Assembly: GCA_026260175.1 (NCBI GenBank)
Contig: JAKCWW010000421.1
Span: 3,006 to 67,005 of the forward strand
Direction: 5' to 3'
Source: Reticulitermes lucifugus
Lineage: Eukaryota; Arthropoda; Insecta; Blattodea; Rhinotermitidae
Length of the DNA: 64,000 nucleotides
The notes beneath the pieces are model-generated. The model searched no databases. It saw only the letters and a list, made by a program, of their open reading frames with translations, and was not told where the DNA came from. This document shows positions 1 to 11,518 of this stretch, piece by piece. Both the position numbers and the translations under genes were made by a program. Within the stretch, counting starts at the first letter, position 1, and the number at the start of each line of letters is the position of its first letter.

Positions 1-120
1 CATAGTGCGACCGAAACGATTATGTCAATGAAACATTCCAGTGACACCATCGGGAATCGAACCTGCGACGTTCCGGTTTGTAGCGCAGTGCCTCAATCAA
101 CAGCGCCACCGCGTGCCCCC
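1..120 (-). mobile_element. tRNA-derived SINE, family B, partial
   Basis: Read on the minus strand, the segment starts at about 120 with a tRNA-like head (gggggcacgcggtggcgc, then a box-B-like ggttcgattccc at about 54-65). It is the same head type as the copy at 63682 on the plus strand. The body beyond the head does not obviously match that copy, and the element runs off the window edge, so the 3' end is not visible. SINEs of this kind are non-coding and are mobilised by a partner LINE. The short frames read through it are not genes. Confidence 0.7.
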
Positions 121-558
121 GTCGTTTGGCCTGTAATATTACAAAATAATGCAAGTTATCGCGGAAAACATGCAGAAAAATTCAGGCGTCGAAAGAAATT
201 CGAACCTGTGTACTCAGCGTCTCTGTCGAGTTGGTAGCACTCCTAATGCTTTGTGCTGTGGCGGTTCTGGGGTCCAAACTTGGTCCAGAGACCGTTTACG
301 CTCACCGAGGTTTCAAGTTGTTTCCTCAAAGCTTCCAGATAAAACCAACGTAATTTATCAGATCAGGTCAAGAGCTTGTTTTTTCACACTCTGTTCATTT
401 CATTATTCAACACGCATCCTAACACTTAGCCATATTTGTAATAACCATCTACACACCGTAAATATTTGTTGCACTATCCTGCAGTTGGTTTTACATGGAG
501 ACAGTCGAAATTATATAATCTGTGCTATTGAAGGGGTCATTAAATAAGCCCAAAATAG

Positions 559-581
559 ATAAATAAATAAATAAATAAATA
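559..581. repeat. (AAAT)n microsatellite
   Basis: About five to six perfect tandem units of ataa. It has no other visible role. Confidence 0.9.
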
Positions 582-589
582 GGACAACG

Positions 590-3500
590 TTGTGTTCCGC
601 ACTCGCTGGCTCGGAATCTGCATACATTATTCACGGTTCAGCCTCTCTACAATTGGCAAGCTGCCTGGCATTAAATTCAATGAACTGTAATTTAATAAAA
701 CCCCGCCATTTCGTTTTAACTTTATAAAGGTCTCTGAAAGCAGGATTCGTTTTATTTTAAGTTCCAATAGAAGTTATTTATTTCTATTTAAGAAGAATTT
801 GAAAAGGATCGTTTTGAGTTTGTATCGCTGTGAAGTTTTTCTATCACTATGTTTGATGTATAAACTGAAACAACCTAGGCCCACTGCAGTTACTATTACA
901 TCTGTGCTTTGTTGTCGGCGTTGATCTTCTCTTCCTATTATCAGGGCAAACTGACAGAGACTACAAGCACGGTAGTGTGCAATGATAGTGAGAGAGACAG
1001 TGACATGTGAGAAATTCAGGGCATTACAAAGTGTATACTCGTACAAACATACAAATGGGTTTAAGAAAGTAAGGTAACAAACACTGCGACACCGCAAACT
1101 TTATTCTAACTTCGGTGTGTGCATGGCACGTGGGTAGCTGATGGTACACATCAGACCTCCAGGTAGTCACCGTTGACAGTTTAGCTGTTGTCCCGTGTTT
1201 GCACCAAGGCTAGGTTCCTGGCGTAGCAGGAATTGGTATCAAGTGCTTGTAGTCAGGAGTTGGCCGACCGCTGCAAATCGCTTGCCAGTTAGGCGCGCCT
1301 CGTAATGGGTCCACATAGACTGAAATTACTGGGCGAGAGATCGGGACTGTCAGGTGGATGGTCCGTAACCTTCCAGCCGAAGCGCCATACGCAGTCACAA
1401 GTCCGGTTGGCTGTATGGGTCCAGTGACAGCCATCTGTTTGGACCCCGTAAGATGCACATGGCTGGCCCTCCAGTCGAAGCTGGGTGGTACTGTAACTGC
1501 AACAGTCATTTTCTCTGCAGTCCTTCGTACTTAAACAAACGAACGTAATCAGCCATGCAATAAAATTACATTATACTACGAAAATTAAAGAAATTACGAT
1601 GAAAGGAATAGCCTGTTTAATTCAGCGTCGTTAAATAACACACATTAGCGCCGCAGTTCCTTGAGTTTGGATAGGCAACGAATGGAAAGAAGAAGTTTCG
1701 TGGCGTAATTTTGAAATATAGTGGCTACGAACGTAGGCCTTCTGTCGTAATTCCAATGAACATGTGCCTAGAACAACAGTCTTATTTCGCGCCATTCTTT
1801 GATGCGGTCTGATGCTATTCACTGTGTCTGCAGAGTTGATGACAGCTCTTTGTTCATCAGAGCACTCTTATGTTGAGTACTTACGGAACATTGAGGTATA
1901 TTTGAAATAACACGACATTTTGGAAATTCTTTATACTCCCGTCTTTATTTGATTGGTTGGCATTACACTAACAGATGTGTGGTGTTTGTCGATATGTCGG
2001 GTGATGTAGGCAATAGCCAACATAATTTTGTTGCTGCAAATGCTATTACGCACCTGTCTTCTTGTTTATGTTTCACAGTTCTTGTCGTTAGGTTTTCACG
2101 GCTTGTATCTACCACGTGGTGCAATTACAGAAGTACTTTCCAAGGCATTTTTGTATTTTATTTTCGAAAACCGACCGTTACTGCAGAAAGACAGTATTGA
2201 CACTGCAGCTGAGGATGCTGAGAGAGACAGTTTTTTGCATTTCACTTTTCACAGATATTTATTACGTTTATCTTTTTTTCCTTTCTAACTGCGAGATATC
2301 ACTTTTTTTTTCCTCTGACTGCGAGATATTTTCGTGTCTTATTTATTTTCTTTCCCAATCTTTCTACTTCCCTCTGAACGTATTACGCACGTCAATCAGT
2401 ATAACTTCTAAGTGTCTGATAAACCCTTTTCTCTATTTTTCTTACTCTTATGCAAACAAGGTTCCTTTTCACAGCACCAAGTGTGACTAAGAAGTTATGC
2501 ATGTTAATTTCCTGATGGCCATGTTTCCTACAGTTCTAATGTCGTAAATAAACATCCAGGGAAGTTATTTATTGCCTCCCATCTTCAGTTTTAAAATTAA
2601 ACACGAATGCATGTATAGAGGGAAGTGTCATATACCGAAACTACCAATATTTTGCGGAGGGAGTTTGTATGCGTATGTATGTACAGTGTTGATGCTCGTC
2701 TGGCATGAGATCGTGACAGGAGAAGTCTTTGTGCGTGCTAGAAGGAAGGAATTCGTGTGCATGTTTTTGTGTACTGAGAGAAACTTGGGGTCAGAGAGAG
2801 CCCTGAAGTCTTTTCTTTGTTCATCATTTAGTCGCTGTTTGTGAAAGAAGATGAAACAAGGCGAACGAGCCTAATATATCTGAAAGGGAAGCGACTGTAG
2901 TTAAACTGAATTAGGGCATTCTGTTCATGATCCTGTGAAACATATTTAAAAAATGGAGTTAGGGCTTACCTCCCCGTATGACAGAGAGTCCCTGTTATAA
3001 AGACCAGCTGTTAGGGTAATAATTGCTGTTCGTGTAGGAATAATACGAAACGCGTAAATACTTGGACATAATTCAGTTTGTTAATGTTAAAGCAGGTGGT
3101 GCGCATACTTAAACAGTGCTCTTAAGAATGGCAGTGTCTGCCCCATTGCCCATTGCTTCAAAAGGAATGAACGGTTTTGTATGTAAAACGGTTCTTTGTG
3201 TGTAAAATATTCACCTCAATAATTTTTGTTTAAATAAATGGTGGTTGATATTTCGACACCGAGATTTCTGTTTCAGGTTGATTGTCTGAGAAGCTACTCA
3301 GTAAGTCGTCTGTGTTCGCTGTATACACGGACCACAAATTTAGGGCCCTCGTGTGCGTAGCAAAAGACTATTCACCGAAAAATTAGCGATGTAGGAGGTG
3401 TAAAGTACGTCTCGAACACTTGAAATGCGTCCGATGGATTGCTGGTTACTCTTCTTTTGCCTAGAAAGTAACGTTTTGCCAAACGTGTATCCGATGTACA

Positions 3501-3970
3501 GAAACACAGCATGATTAACTTACTGGTCTTAATTCTCAGCCGGTAAAATGAATGGCATAGGCTCAGAAAACGCATAAAATACGTTATTTGGAGGTTAGTT
3601 GCAGATAATCTTCCTGTTTATAAACACACATTATGAAAATACTGAAACCTTAATTCTATCCATTTTCGCGTTGCTACGAATCACGCTGTCTCCTCTTAAG
3701 GAGCTAGAAGAGCTTTAAAAGTGTTTCAAAACAAGGTCTGAATTCGGTACGTGCATGGGCATTAGCCAAAAAATGTAACAGAGGAATGCATGTCTTGTAG
3801 CTACTGTTGTTGCTTAGTGTAATGACGTTTCCTGAGTTTAATATATTCTAGAATGTCGAATTGGTGGACAATGAATTGGGAAACATCTGAATGGAATTTT
3901 TTTGTGAATTGTTTTAATGTATTATCCTATTACTTTGGAAAGTAGATCAGAAGTAGGCCTACCTTTAAAG
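590..3970. other. Unannotated AT-rich DNA
   Basis: No gene, RNA or recognisable mobile element was found here apart from the orphan frame at 1210-1509, listed separately. Open frames are short and overlap on several strands. A short imperfect direct duplication around 2287-2330 (two copies of ctgcgagatat about 35 bases apart) is the only small-scale structure I noticed. Confidence 0.5.
1210..1509 (-). other. Orphan open frame, 99 codons, unknown status
   Basis: A 99-codon frame starts with ATG (MTVAVTVPPSFDWR) and ends IPIPATPGT before a stop. The stretch is richer in G+C than its surroundings and rich in P, T and S. I recognise no domain, signal peptide or membrane segment. No neighbouring frame could be joined to it with confidence. 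It could be a small lineage-specific gene, an exon, or a fossil repeat. The base composition makes it slightly more interesting than the other short frames, but coding status is unproven. Confidence 0.15.
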
Positions 3971-3977
3971 TTTTGGA

Positions 3978-4370
3978 ATGTGTTATTGGGAAAGGATGGA
4001 GAAGATCAGTTGGGTTGGTCGTGTGAAAAATATTGAAGAGTCATGGAAGAAGAAAACATCCTACACAAATAAAGCGAAGAAAGGCTAACTGAATTGGATA
4101 CGTGTTGCGTAGGAACAGCCTTCTAAAACACGTTATTGAGGGAAAGATAGAAGAAAATATATAAGAGACAAGAAGATGAGGAAGAAGACGTAAGCAGCTA
4201 CTGGATGACCTTAAGGAAAAGAGAAGACAATGGACTTTGAAAGAAGAGGCACTAGATCGCACTGTGTGGAGAGCTTGCTTTAGAAGAGACTGTGGACCAC
4301 AGATCACGCATGAAGGAATTACTTGTCTGGAGAGACCTAGGAATACCACGAGAAACTTCAATGAGGATAG
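3978..4370 (+). mobile_element. LINE 3' fragment, C-terminal coding end (family L2)
   Basis: Conceptual reading in more than one frame gives the C-terminal signature of a common arthropod non-LTR retrotransposon: ERMEKISWVGRV near 3990-4025, a NWIRV-like block (family WIGH) near 4090, a basic stretch, then KEEALDRTVWRACF at about 4237-4280. The frame is interrupted several times, so this is a dead 5'-truncated copy. The same family reappears on the minus strand around the assembly gap at 12971-13155. The reverse-transcriptase core is absent here. Clade assignment (RTE-like or otherwise) is not certain. Confidence 0.75.
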
Positions 4371-4499
4371 CGGCCGCCAGGACTTCCGCTTCGAATTAAT
4401 TTTGCTAGGTGGTCATGTAAACTGGTAGATGTCTGTATTTATGGTTTCCCCTTCAAAGTTCTGTGACATTTGAGGTTCTTAGAGCGATGAATGTGAAAG

Positions 4500-4640
4500 T
4501 TACTGTCTTCTGAGATGTGATGCCGTGTAGGTTGGTACGGAGTTACAAATATTTCGGAGGAATACTTTTCCATCTTCTTCGGAGGTAGCAGTTTCCTCCG
4601 AAACGTTGATACCTGTCAACCACATTAGACAGATCGCCAG
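4500..4640. mobile_element. Decayed foldback repeat with hammerhead-like arms (ACGU family)
   Basis: The left part (gttactgtcttctgagatg, then tgccgtgtagg) is the flank shared with copies at 10.5, 34.8, 38.8 and 46.7-46.9 kb. Two inverted arms follow: ggaggaatacttttcc at 4557-4572 and gtttcctccgaaacgttg at 4590-4607. Each arm keeps a stem-II-like hairpin followed by GAAA, but the 5' ribozyme core is lost in both. It is a fossil of the family described at 33715-33915. Confidence 0.55.
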
Positions 4641-5394
4641 AAAGTCATAAACTTCATACATTTCAGTCTGGCTGCTTTGGAGACCGAGTGGTACATGGGA
4701 GGATATTACTAAACTGGGTTTTTGAAACGTAAGTTATAAATATGAGTCCTGAATTGAAACGAAACCGTAGTTATTTGTAAGATTGTTTTGTGGTGACACC
4801 CAATTGTCGAGCTTCGTAACAATACAATGTTTACTCGAAATTCTGAGAGACTTTCTACTGTACCAGTTTGTGTCACTGTTTTAAATTCTTGAGTAAATAG
4901 TATAGGGATGAGTAGTGGTGTCATTTATGTTTAATTGGGAATATTTACTTTAGTCTAGATGTATGATCCTGATTTATGAACATTGAATTTACGTCCTCAA
5001 AGCAATTCGCCCATCGAAACCCGCAACTGCACCCAGCTTTGTACATTGTCAGTGCAGGAAACTGATTTATGTGCTCATTTTAATGTCCCTCGGGTCTAAC
5101 AGAACGTCGTCTTGGTGGCAGAGTGGCCAAAGAGATTAAGTCCCTTTCTGAAATGATAGTCGTTTCCATGCTTAAACAGATGTGTCCGTGTGAATGATTA
5201 CGCGCACAAAAACAGCTCTGAAATTTGACGTCCGAGTTAAAACCATAATACTGAAGTATTCACTACTTGAGTCTCGACATAATCAACTGAAACCAATTCC
5301 ATGTGATCACTCACATCTTCTGTAACGTCTGCCAATATCTCTCGTCCACCTATGCCGTAATGTCAGTGTTATTCTTTATGACAGCTGTCCATTC

Positions 5395-5720
5395 TTGTTC
5401 AATAGGCGCCTTCGCAAAATTGCGAAAAGCTACTATTAGCTTCATAATGTCTGTCTGTCCGTCCTTCCATCCGTTCGCATGGAACAACTCGGCTCCTAAA
5501 ATTTGATATTTCCGGATTTTTCGAAAATCTGTCGATAAAATTAACGTTTTATTAAAACCTGACAAGAATAACGGGTACTTTACATGAAGACCTGTGATGG
5601 ATAAGTAAGGTTACAGACACACACTCAGAATACTTAATACGTATTGATTTTCCAAGGCTGCAATGGTTACGCGAACACCCTTCAGTATTACGTTATACGT
5701 ATATTGTCTGTCTTGTTTTA
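5395..5720 (+). repeat. Interspersed repeat G, copy 1
   Basis: The segment begins with ggcgccttcgcaaaattgcg, a near-palindrome, then a (TGTC/CGTC) tract at about 5448-5470, a block around ctcggctcctaaaatttgat, then the shared piece ttgtcaggtt (in reverse) / gggtactttacatgaaga at about 5573-5590 and a terminal tacgttatacgtatattgtc. The same order of blocks occurs at 22665-23065 and, reversed, at 19885-20110. I see no coding capacity. The family is probably a non-autonomous element of unknown class. Confidence 0.65.
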
Positions 5721-6183
5721 ACTCCTTATTTTAATATTTAAAGTTAGGCAAAGAATAGAAATGCGTATCTCATTATGCAATTCTTTTCATTACGTATCCG
5801 TTTGTTCCTGTTATGTTCAGTCGTTCTCGTGATTTCTCTTTGAGTTACAGTTTGTCTCCACTTATGAAGACTGCCTCCATTACCATAGACACCACTATTC
5901 TTCATAGAGCTATGCAGCAACGTTACTGTCACTTCGTGGCACAAGGCGTCTGCTGGTGTCTCGTTCCCCCATTTCGTTATGAATCCGTAAGTGACTGGAC
6001 AGTCAATTGATGTCACAGAATTACTCATCATCCACTTGAAATTTCACGATGAAGTAATTAACTGGGCCGTAACTGAAAGATGTATGTGACATGCGGCTGT
6101 TCCGACATGGCGTCATTAACCATATGACGATGTAAATAGGTGTAGCTAAATGATGTCACCTCGGCTGTGGGACTTACACTACG

Positions 6184-6217
<34 letters not shown>
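6184..6217 (+). repeat. (ACT)n microsatellite
   Basis: Eleven tandem act units. The leucine-rich frame that reads through it is an artefact of the repeat. Confidence 0.9.
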
Positions 6218-6359
6218 TGTTGCTGTTACCCTGTTAAGGGTGCTGTGATAACAGGAGATAAACATGTATGGACAACGACAAGACACACAAACAAGTTAGT
6301 AATGAATGAATCACATTTTGACCCTGAAAAGGGCGAACTTGATTTAATTTAAAATGCCC

Positions 6360-8930
6360 GAAATGTTGAGAATTTGTTAAAATTTTGATTTCATGTTATT
6401 TAACAGAGCCGATTTAACTGATTATATATAAATGTATATATATACAATATTGTAAAGCGGTCATGTTGGCTGAGTGTTCCGTCATCAGTGACGACGGCCG
6501 TGGCCTATTTAAGGTCTTGTAAGCTCTCAGGACTGAGAGAAACGGCAAACATTGTGTTAATGGTATCTGACAAAACTAATGATATTCGTTCTGTGTGTCT
6601 CCTACAGTGTGTTGCACGGTGCTTACAGCTTAATTCGCGATTCTGTTTCTGGAAATTCCGCAGTACTGTTGTGGTAGGAATAATGTTCGGTATTTGGCAG
6701 GTTATATTCTTTTGGTGTTACAACACACCCGAACGATGTGTGCGCATTGCGAGTACACACATTTTCCAAATGTATTTCTTGCCATTTTGCCTATTTAACT
6801 GATCTTGATGTTTGTTTGTTTATTTCAGATTTAACGCTATTACGTACGATTTAAACAGAACGGTTGCGTCTAATAATACCTCAGATATGTCATTGTGTTG
6901 TCGTAAAATGCTTTATTCTTATTTGGTGTGGATATAATATTTATTATTTTACAGTGTTTCAGTTATAAACTGTCGTTCTTAATGAGGTCTCTTTGGTTTG
7001 ATCACAGACAAAGAATGTGATTCCGTTGTAAACAAGCAGGAAACTAAGTATTGCAATGGTACGGAATATTTCCGCAGCAATCCCTGACGTAATTTAGTGT
7101 AGGTTACACTGAATACAGGACAACATCTTGCTTCGTGTGTGTGTAATGTGTGTGTGCACTCTGCGCTATGCAAAGTAGTATACACGTGTACGTATGCCTA
7201 GTACATGCGTGTTGTTGACTATGCGTAGAGACACGCATAATGAAATATAGAAAATACTCTTCTGATTGTATGATCTGTAGAGCAATTCAACATCAATGGA
7301 TGTACGATATAGGAAAAGTCGACAATAAATCGACAAAGAGTGGTTCGTTTTAAAGAGCAAGAAGAAAAAAAATGGTTCTGCTCCTTCATCAGCAGTGCGG
7401 CAGTGCTACTTAGGTAGGTCTACTGCGGTCTGTGTGCGGGTTACGTTCTTCCTTTGCTCTTTATTTCGCGAATTTGGAAAGAGGGTATTAGCTTGTCTTA
7501 TTTTTGTGATTTATTAGGAACGTTTTGCAAGTCGTGCGGGTGGAGCTGGCCCGTCGTCCAGTAAAGTCGGAATAGTTTATTCTACCTCTCCTGAACGACT
7601 TTCGAAAAAGCGATAAAGAAATCTGTTTAACTTTGTAATGGCTGTTGTTCATGTCGGAGGAGAAATCTGCAGTTTAAAAGCTCCACTTTTACTCTTGAAA
7701 TAATGTGTAAATTTGACACAGAAACGCTGACGGAACGTAGATGTAGGCGCAGCGAACCGATGTCATAGAAACGAGTGATGCTTTGTTTTGGGTTACTTAT
7801 CTTATTTTATAAGGAAGATCTGTATAAAAACACAACAGCACGTGAATAGGATATAAGGAGTTTCTGTCATCCTACCACAATTTGTGAAATTTGTAGGAGT
7901 TGCCTCTATCTCAGTCAGTAGCTCGCATAATGTGGATGTAAACTCTGAGACTTAAATGAAATATGGAAGGACTGTTTATATAAACCGTTCCCTTCGAGTT
8001 TCAAATTCAGTGTTTATTATCACCACGCAAATTATTTTACTTACGATTCAGATGTATCATAATGCAGACTTAGCCGTGTAATTTCCATATCTTCTGATAT
8101 TCATTCTAGCACATGCTTTTAAGAGGTATGCTGAATCGAAATATTTAATTCTACCTTTATTTTATGTGTTAGTGTATTGTCGTTGACACACCAAATAAAA
8201 CATTGTATGTCAACGTTTTGATGCACGTTATTATTTGTAGATAGTACTTTTATTTTTCCCGAGTAAAAGTCACAGCTGTATGAAATTTTAATTCCTAGAG
8301 TCTGTTGCAATATTGTAAGTCCATGCATGTCAGTTCCAATGGCAACAGACATTGCCGGGGGAGGTTTGAATGTCGACACAGCTCAGATATTTTATTATTG
8401 ATATATAGTGCGTATCTCTGCCGGCATCTAATCTGATAATCCTCCCCTGTGGATACTGACTCAGCAGTTACACTGGTCCCCTTTCCCTTGCACCACTATA
8501 ACTTCAGATTGATGCTAGAGGGAGAGGAGCTGCCAAATGTCACTACCAATTTGTTTGGGGGATTTGAGTAAAGGGAGGAAGACACTGGAAGTGGGCTTGG
8601 TTAGCCAGATCCAAAGTCTCCTGGGTTGGCTCGGCCACTTCATGTAAGATTCATGCGTTTTGTCGGGGAGTGTTTCCTTGCACACAGTGGCCCAGTTTGT
8701 ACGGTGACTAATCTGTTGCGACTGCAGCCAGTCACAGTTTGTAACACTCCCGAGGATCAACATTTGTGATAGCTGTCTAAATTTTGTTTTTTCCGTTCAC
8801 ATGTGACGTAAGGAGTGATCCCCATCTATCGTAGGTCGCTGAAGCATGAGCTGTGAAAAGTGAGCTACGTCACAACGTATGCGTTCTGCGCCTTATACGT
8901 TTCACACGCCGATACGTCTGTAGTTTGTTA
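6360..8930. other. Unannotated AT-rich DNA
   Basis: Nothing is identified with confidence. A somewhat G+C-richer block at about 8420-8760 shares an exact 19-mer (8649-8667) with 35502-35520 and may be an old interspersed repeat (see findings). Confidence 0.5.
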
Positions 8931-8935
8931 CAGTT

Positions 8936-8952
8936 TCATGGGTTTGTTGAAT
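8936..8952 (+). repeat. Left target-site duplication of the LINE at 8953-9422
   Basis: tcatgggtttgttgaat is repeated exactly at 9423-9439, on the other side of the LINE fragment. Confidence 0.85.
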
Positions 8953-9422
8953 CTCAGGCCCTCGTATTGCTACTACGACCAGGCTATTGTCCCTTAATAG
9001 GACGCAATCCAGGGTAGTTATTGGCCTTCTTACCGGACATAACACCTTGAGAAGACACCTTCACATTATGGGACTGAGAGACAGTCCCTTGTGTAGGAAA
9101 TGCGGAGCAGAGGAGGAGACCTCAGCTCATGTTCTGTGTGAGTGTGAAGCCCTGGCGACACACTCACACAGAACATGAGCAGAGGAGACCTCAGCTCATG
9201 TTCTGTGTGAGTGTAAAGCCTTGGCGACACACAGACACATATATCTGGGTTCCTTCTTTTTGGACCCTGAGGATGTCAGGGAACTAAGTCTGGGGGCGAT
9301 CTGGAACTTTATTAAAAGGACAGGGTTCTCATGACTTGGACTTTAGTTAAGGGGCACAAAGGGCCTGTTAAAGGCCAACGTGCATCGGGACTGCAAGGTC
9401 TCGACCCATTATTTACTCATAC
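8953..9422 (+). mobile_element. 5'-truncated LINE, RNase H/zinc-knuckle C-terminal end
   Basis: The conceptual product runs SLNRTQSRVVIGLLTGHNTL, then a cysteine/histidine cluster CRKCGAEEETSAHVLCEC, then LGSFFLDPEDVRELSLGAIW and a stop near 9330, followed by an untranslated tail. This is the C-terminal end typical of LINEs of the I/R1/Jockey-type group that carry an RNase H-like region and a terminal zinc knuckle. Exact 17-bp duplications flank it (8936-8952 and 9423-9439), so it is a single 470-bp, 5'-truncated insertion. The coding frame is disrupted by an internal rearrangement at 9121-9232. Confidence 0.85.
9108..9232. repeat. Direct-inverted-direct duplication inside the LINE
   Basis: The 19-mer ctcatgttctgtgtgagtg occurs at 9126-9144, in reverse complement at 9161-9179, and again at 9195-9213. 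The two direct copies extend to about 55 bases (9108-9163 and 9180-9232, a few differences). The result is a duplication whose junction is an inverted copy, and it breaks the LINE frame. Confidence 0.9.
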
Positions 9423-9439
9423 TCATGGGTTTGTTGAAT
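9423..9439 (+). repeat. Right target-site duplication of the LINE
   Basis: An exact copy of the 17 bases at 8936-8952. Confidence 0.85.
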
Positions 9440-10450
9440 TTTATTGAGATCGGCCGAATACTGCGTAGCTCAACATTGATTATCGTTGATGCAGACGATA
9501 TACGCCACCAAACACACTGAACTTTTTTTCCAGAATTTTATATATCTCTGTGTTACCTAAAAGCATCCGTACGTAACTTTAGTACATAAACATGCTGTCG
9601 TTGTAAATTAACATATAATATGCCAGTTTCCACTTCATTACGTTTGGAGGACTAAAAAAATACGAGAGTATGCTGAAGCGAAAAATCCCCTATTCTGCCA
9701 TTTAGGACGTTAAGCAGGCCCAATTCGTGTCTGATGTTTATAGCCAGTTCTGTAGCCCTTGCGATTGCCCTTAGCAACCAGATTTAAGTTACGTCAGTGC
9801 ATTTTCTGTTGTTTAGAAGAGCGCAGCATTGTGTTTCTTGTCAATTAATTGGAGCCAGCTGTTTCGTATACTTTATTAATGGGGGTGCACAAATCCCGGG
9901 CGCCACTTTGCCGTGGCTACTAAATTTTGTACTGTGGCGCCTAATATTTGTAGCACCTCACTGTGGAACTTGCTTCATGTTACCCTTCTGGCTCCTGTGT
10001 TTTTGATGTGGTTCAAAGATTTTTGGAAACTTTGTGTACTCCTGCTTTATAATCCTCTTCAAATAATACGTTTTTGACTTCCCGTACAGCTTTACTTTAA
10101 CCGTGCTGCACATGCATTGCAAGCTGTTCAGTTTCATGTTAAAATAATAAAAAAGATGGAATTTATGTCATATTCGCGGAATTGAAACTATTGACTTTTA
10201 CAAATGCTTTATCGTTTTTTGTTATTCTAGATTTATTGGCGGAATTTCGTCGAATGCCTGGCGTTTTTGTTTTTGCATCGAACTACTCCCGCTTTAACCT
10301 TTGCATTTTCACTTACATGTCGAGCATGTCGTTGCAGAAATTTTGTAATAAAGCTTCGGGAAACTTACGGATTAATGTGCCTGTTTATAAAAACGTTCTC
10401 AGGAAAATTCAGTGGCGAAATCTGTTAGTCTGAGGTTATGGCGAGATGTG
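9440..10450. other. Unannotated AT-rich DNA
   Basis: No feature recognised. Short frames at 9797 and 10182 have no domain and no shared repeat motif. Confidence 0.5.
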
Positions 10451-10454
10451 TGGC

Positions 10455-10620
10455 TCTCACGGCGGTGTTTTTGAAAGTTTACGTCTTCTGGGTTGTTACG
10501 CCGTGTCGAGTGGTGAATAGTTACCGACGTTTCGAAGGCTCGTAGTGCCACCTCTTTATTGCTCAACACGGTAAATATGTACCAACTAGACGGCGTTACA
10601 GCTCTTGACACGGCAATCTC
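10455..10620 (-). mobile_element. Decayed hammerhead-bearing repeat (ACGU family)
   Basis: On the minus strand the 3' half of the motif is kept: a stem-II-like hairpin ending ccttc, GAAA, CGUC, then GGUAACUAUUCACC (about 10515-10545). The 5' core is not recognisable. The outer flank on the plus strand carries gtcttctgggttgttacgcc, shared with the other members. It is an old copy with a predicted inactive ribozyme. Confidence 0.6.
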
Positions 10621-10929
10621 CAAACAAATTCGCACCAGTAATGCGCAACGTATCTTAATACTGCGCACATGCGCAGGAAAAAAAGTGTATGACGTAAATC
10701 TGTGAGCATTTTTACTCCAAGACGCATAATCACAGTGTATTTTTATGGATGGTGTTACCGTGGCCTATTAATCTGCTCGTATTTGCACTGTAAACGTATT
10801 TTCAGACGGACCCTCAAACTTTCACGATATTATTAAATATAAGCACGATCGTTTTACGTATGGCATTTCACTGCATTTGTGATGTTTTCTTCTAAAAATG
10901 TTGCTTCTAATATACTTTATTGAAATTAT

Positions 10930-11110
10930 CTTGTGATAGCAGTGAGGATTAGGAGGAAAGTGGAATTAGCTATGTACACATACGTGTGTGTGTGTAAATG
11001 TAAAAGGGAAGAAATAGAGAAAAATGTAGCAAAGCAAGAAAGAAAGAAAGAAAGAAAGAAGGAAAGTTGGACATGTATGAAAAATGAATATAGGAAAGAT
11101 TTTAAATTTA
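10930..11110. repeat. Purine-rich stretch with (AGAA)n microsatellite
   Basis: Perfect agaa units occur at about 11036-11061, inside an A/G-rich stretch. Frames on both strands here are low-complexity (KERKKERKKE on +, LSFFLSFFLS on -) and are not genes. Confidence 0.8.
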
Positions 11111-11158
11111 AAGTCCGACACATGTACAATTTATTCACACTATTTGTGCACTTTCACC

Positions 11159-11203
11159 GTCCTACATGTTTCGAACTCCTAACCTGGGTTCATTTTCAGG
11201 GAC
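11159..11203 (-). ncRNA. Hammerhead ribozyme motif, left arm (degenerate core)
   Basis: The minus strand reads stem I GUCC, a CUGANGA-like core that departs from consensus, a GAAC..GUUC stem II, GAAA, the palindromic ACAUGU stem III and GGAC closing stem I. It is the inverted partner of the intact copy at 11474. Because the core is altered I predict little or no activity. Confidence 0.6.
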
Positions 11204-11473
11204 ACATTATCTAAAATCGCACACTAGTTACACCAACTGGCACAATTATTTACATGAGCTCTTTACAATTGTTCAGATACACTCTTTAAAACAAATAAAA
11301 GTTAAAAAGTTAAAAATTGTGGTTATTGGTTGTTAAAAATTGTATTAAAGTTAAACAATCTCTGCTGTTTTGATATCCTGTTTATCGGGGTAAGTTGCCT
11401 GTTGGGTGGTGAGAACAGTAAATGTAAATAATTGTGCCAGTTGGTGTAACTAGTGTGCGATTTTAGATAATGT

Positions 11474-11518
11474 GTCCCTGAAGATGAACCCAGGTTAGGG
11501 GTTCGAAACATGTAGGAC
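11474..11518 (+). ncRNA. Hammerhead ribozyme, intact core (Penelope-type)
   Basis: All conserved parts are in order: stem I 5' strand GUCC (11474-11477), CUGAAGA (11478-11484), stem II GAACCC (11486-11491) pairing perfectly with GGGUUC (11499-11504) around a 7-base loop, GAAA (11505-11508), the very short palindromic stem III (ACAUGU), then GGAC (11515-11518), which pairs with GUCC. Predicted self-cleavage is after A11514. The two-base-pair stem III with a palindrome resembles hammerheads of Penelope-like elements, which are thought to work best as dimers. Activity is not shown by sequence alone. Confidence 0.85.

Noticed and set aside
5108-5190. tRNA-Leu/Ser-like start ggtggcagagtggccaaaga
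   Set aside because: Box A is good, but no box B or foldable tRNA follows. At most an old SINE head.
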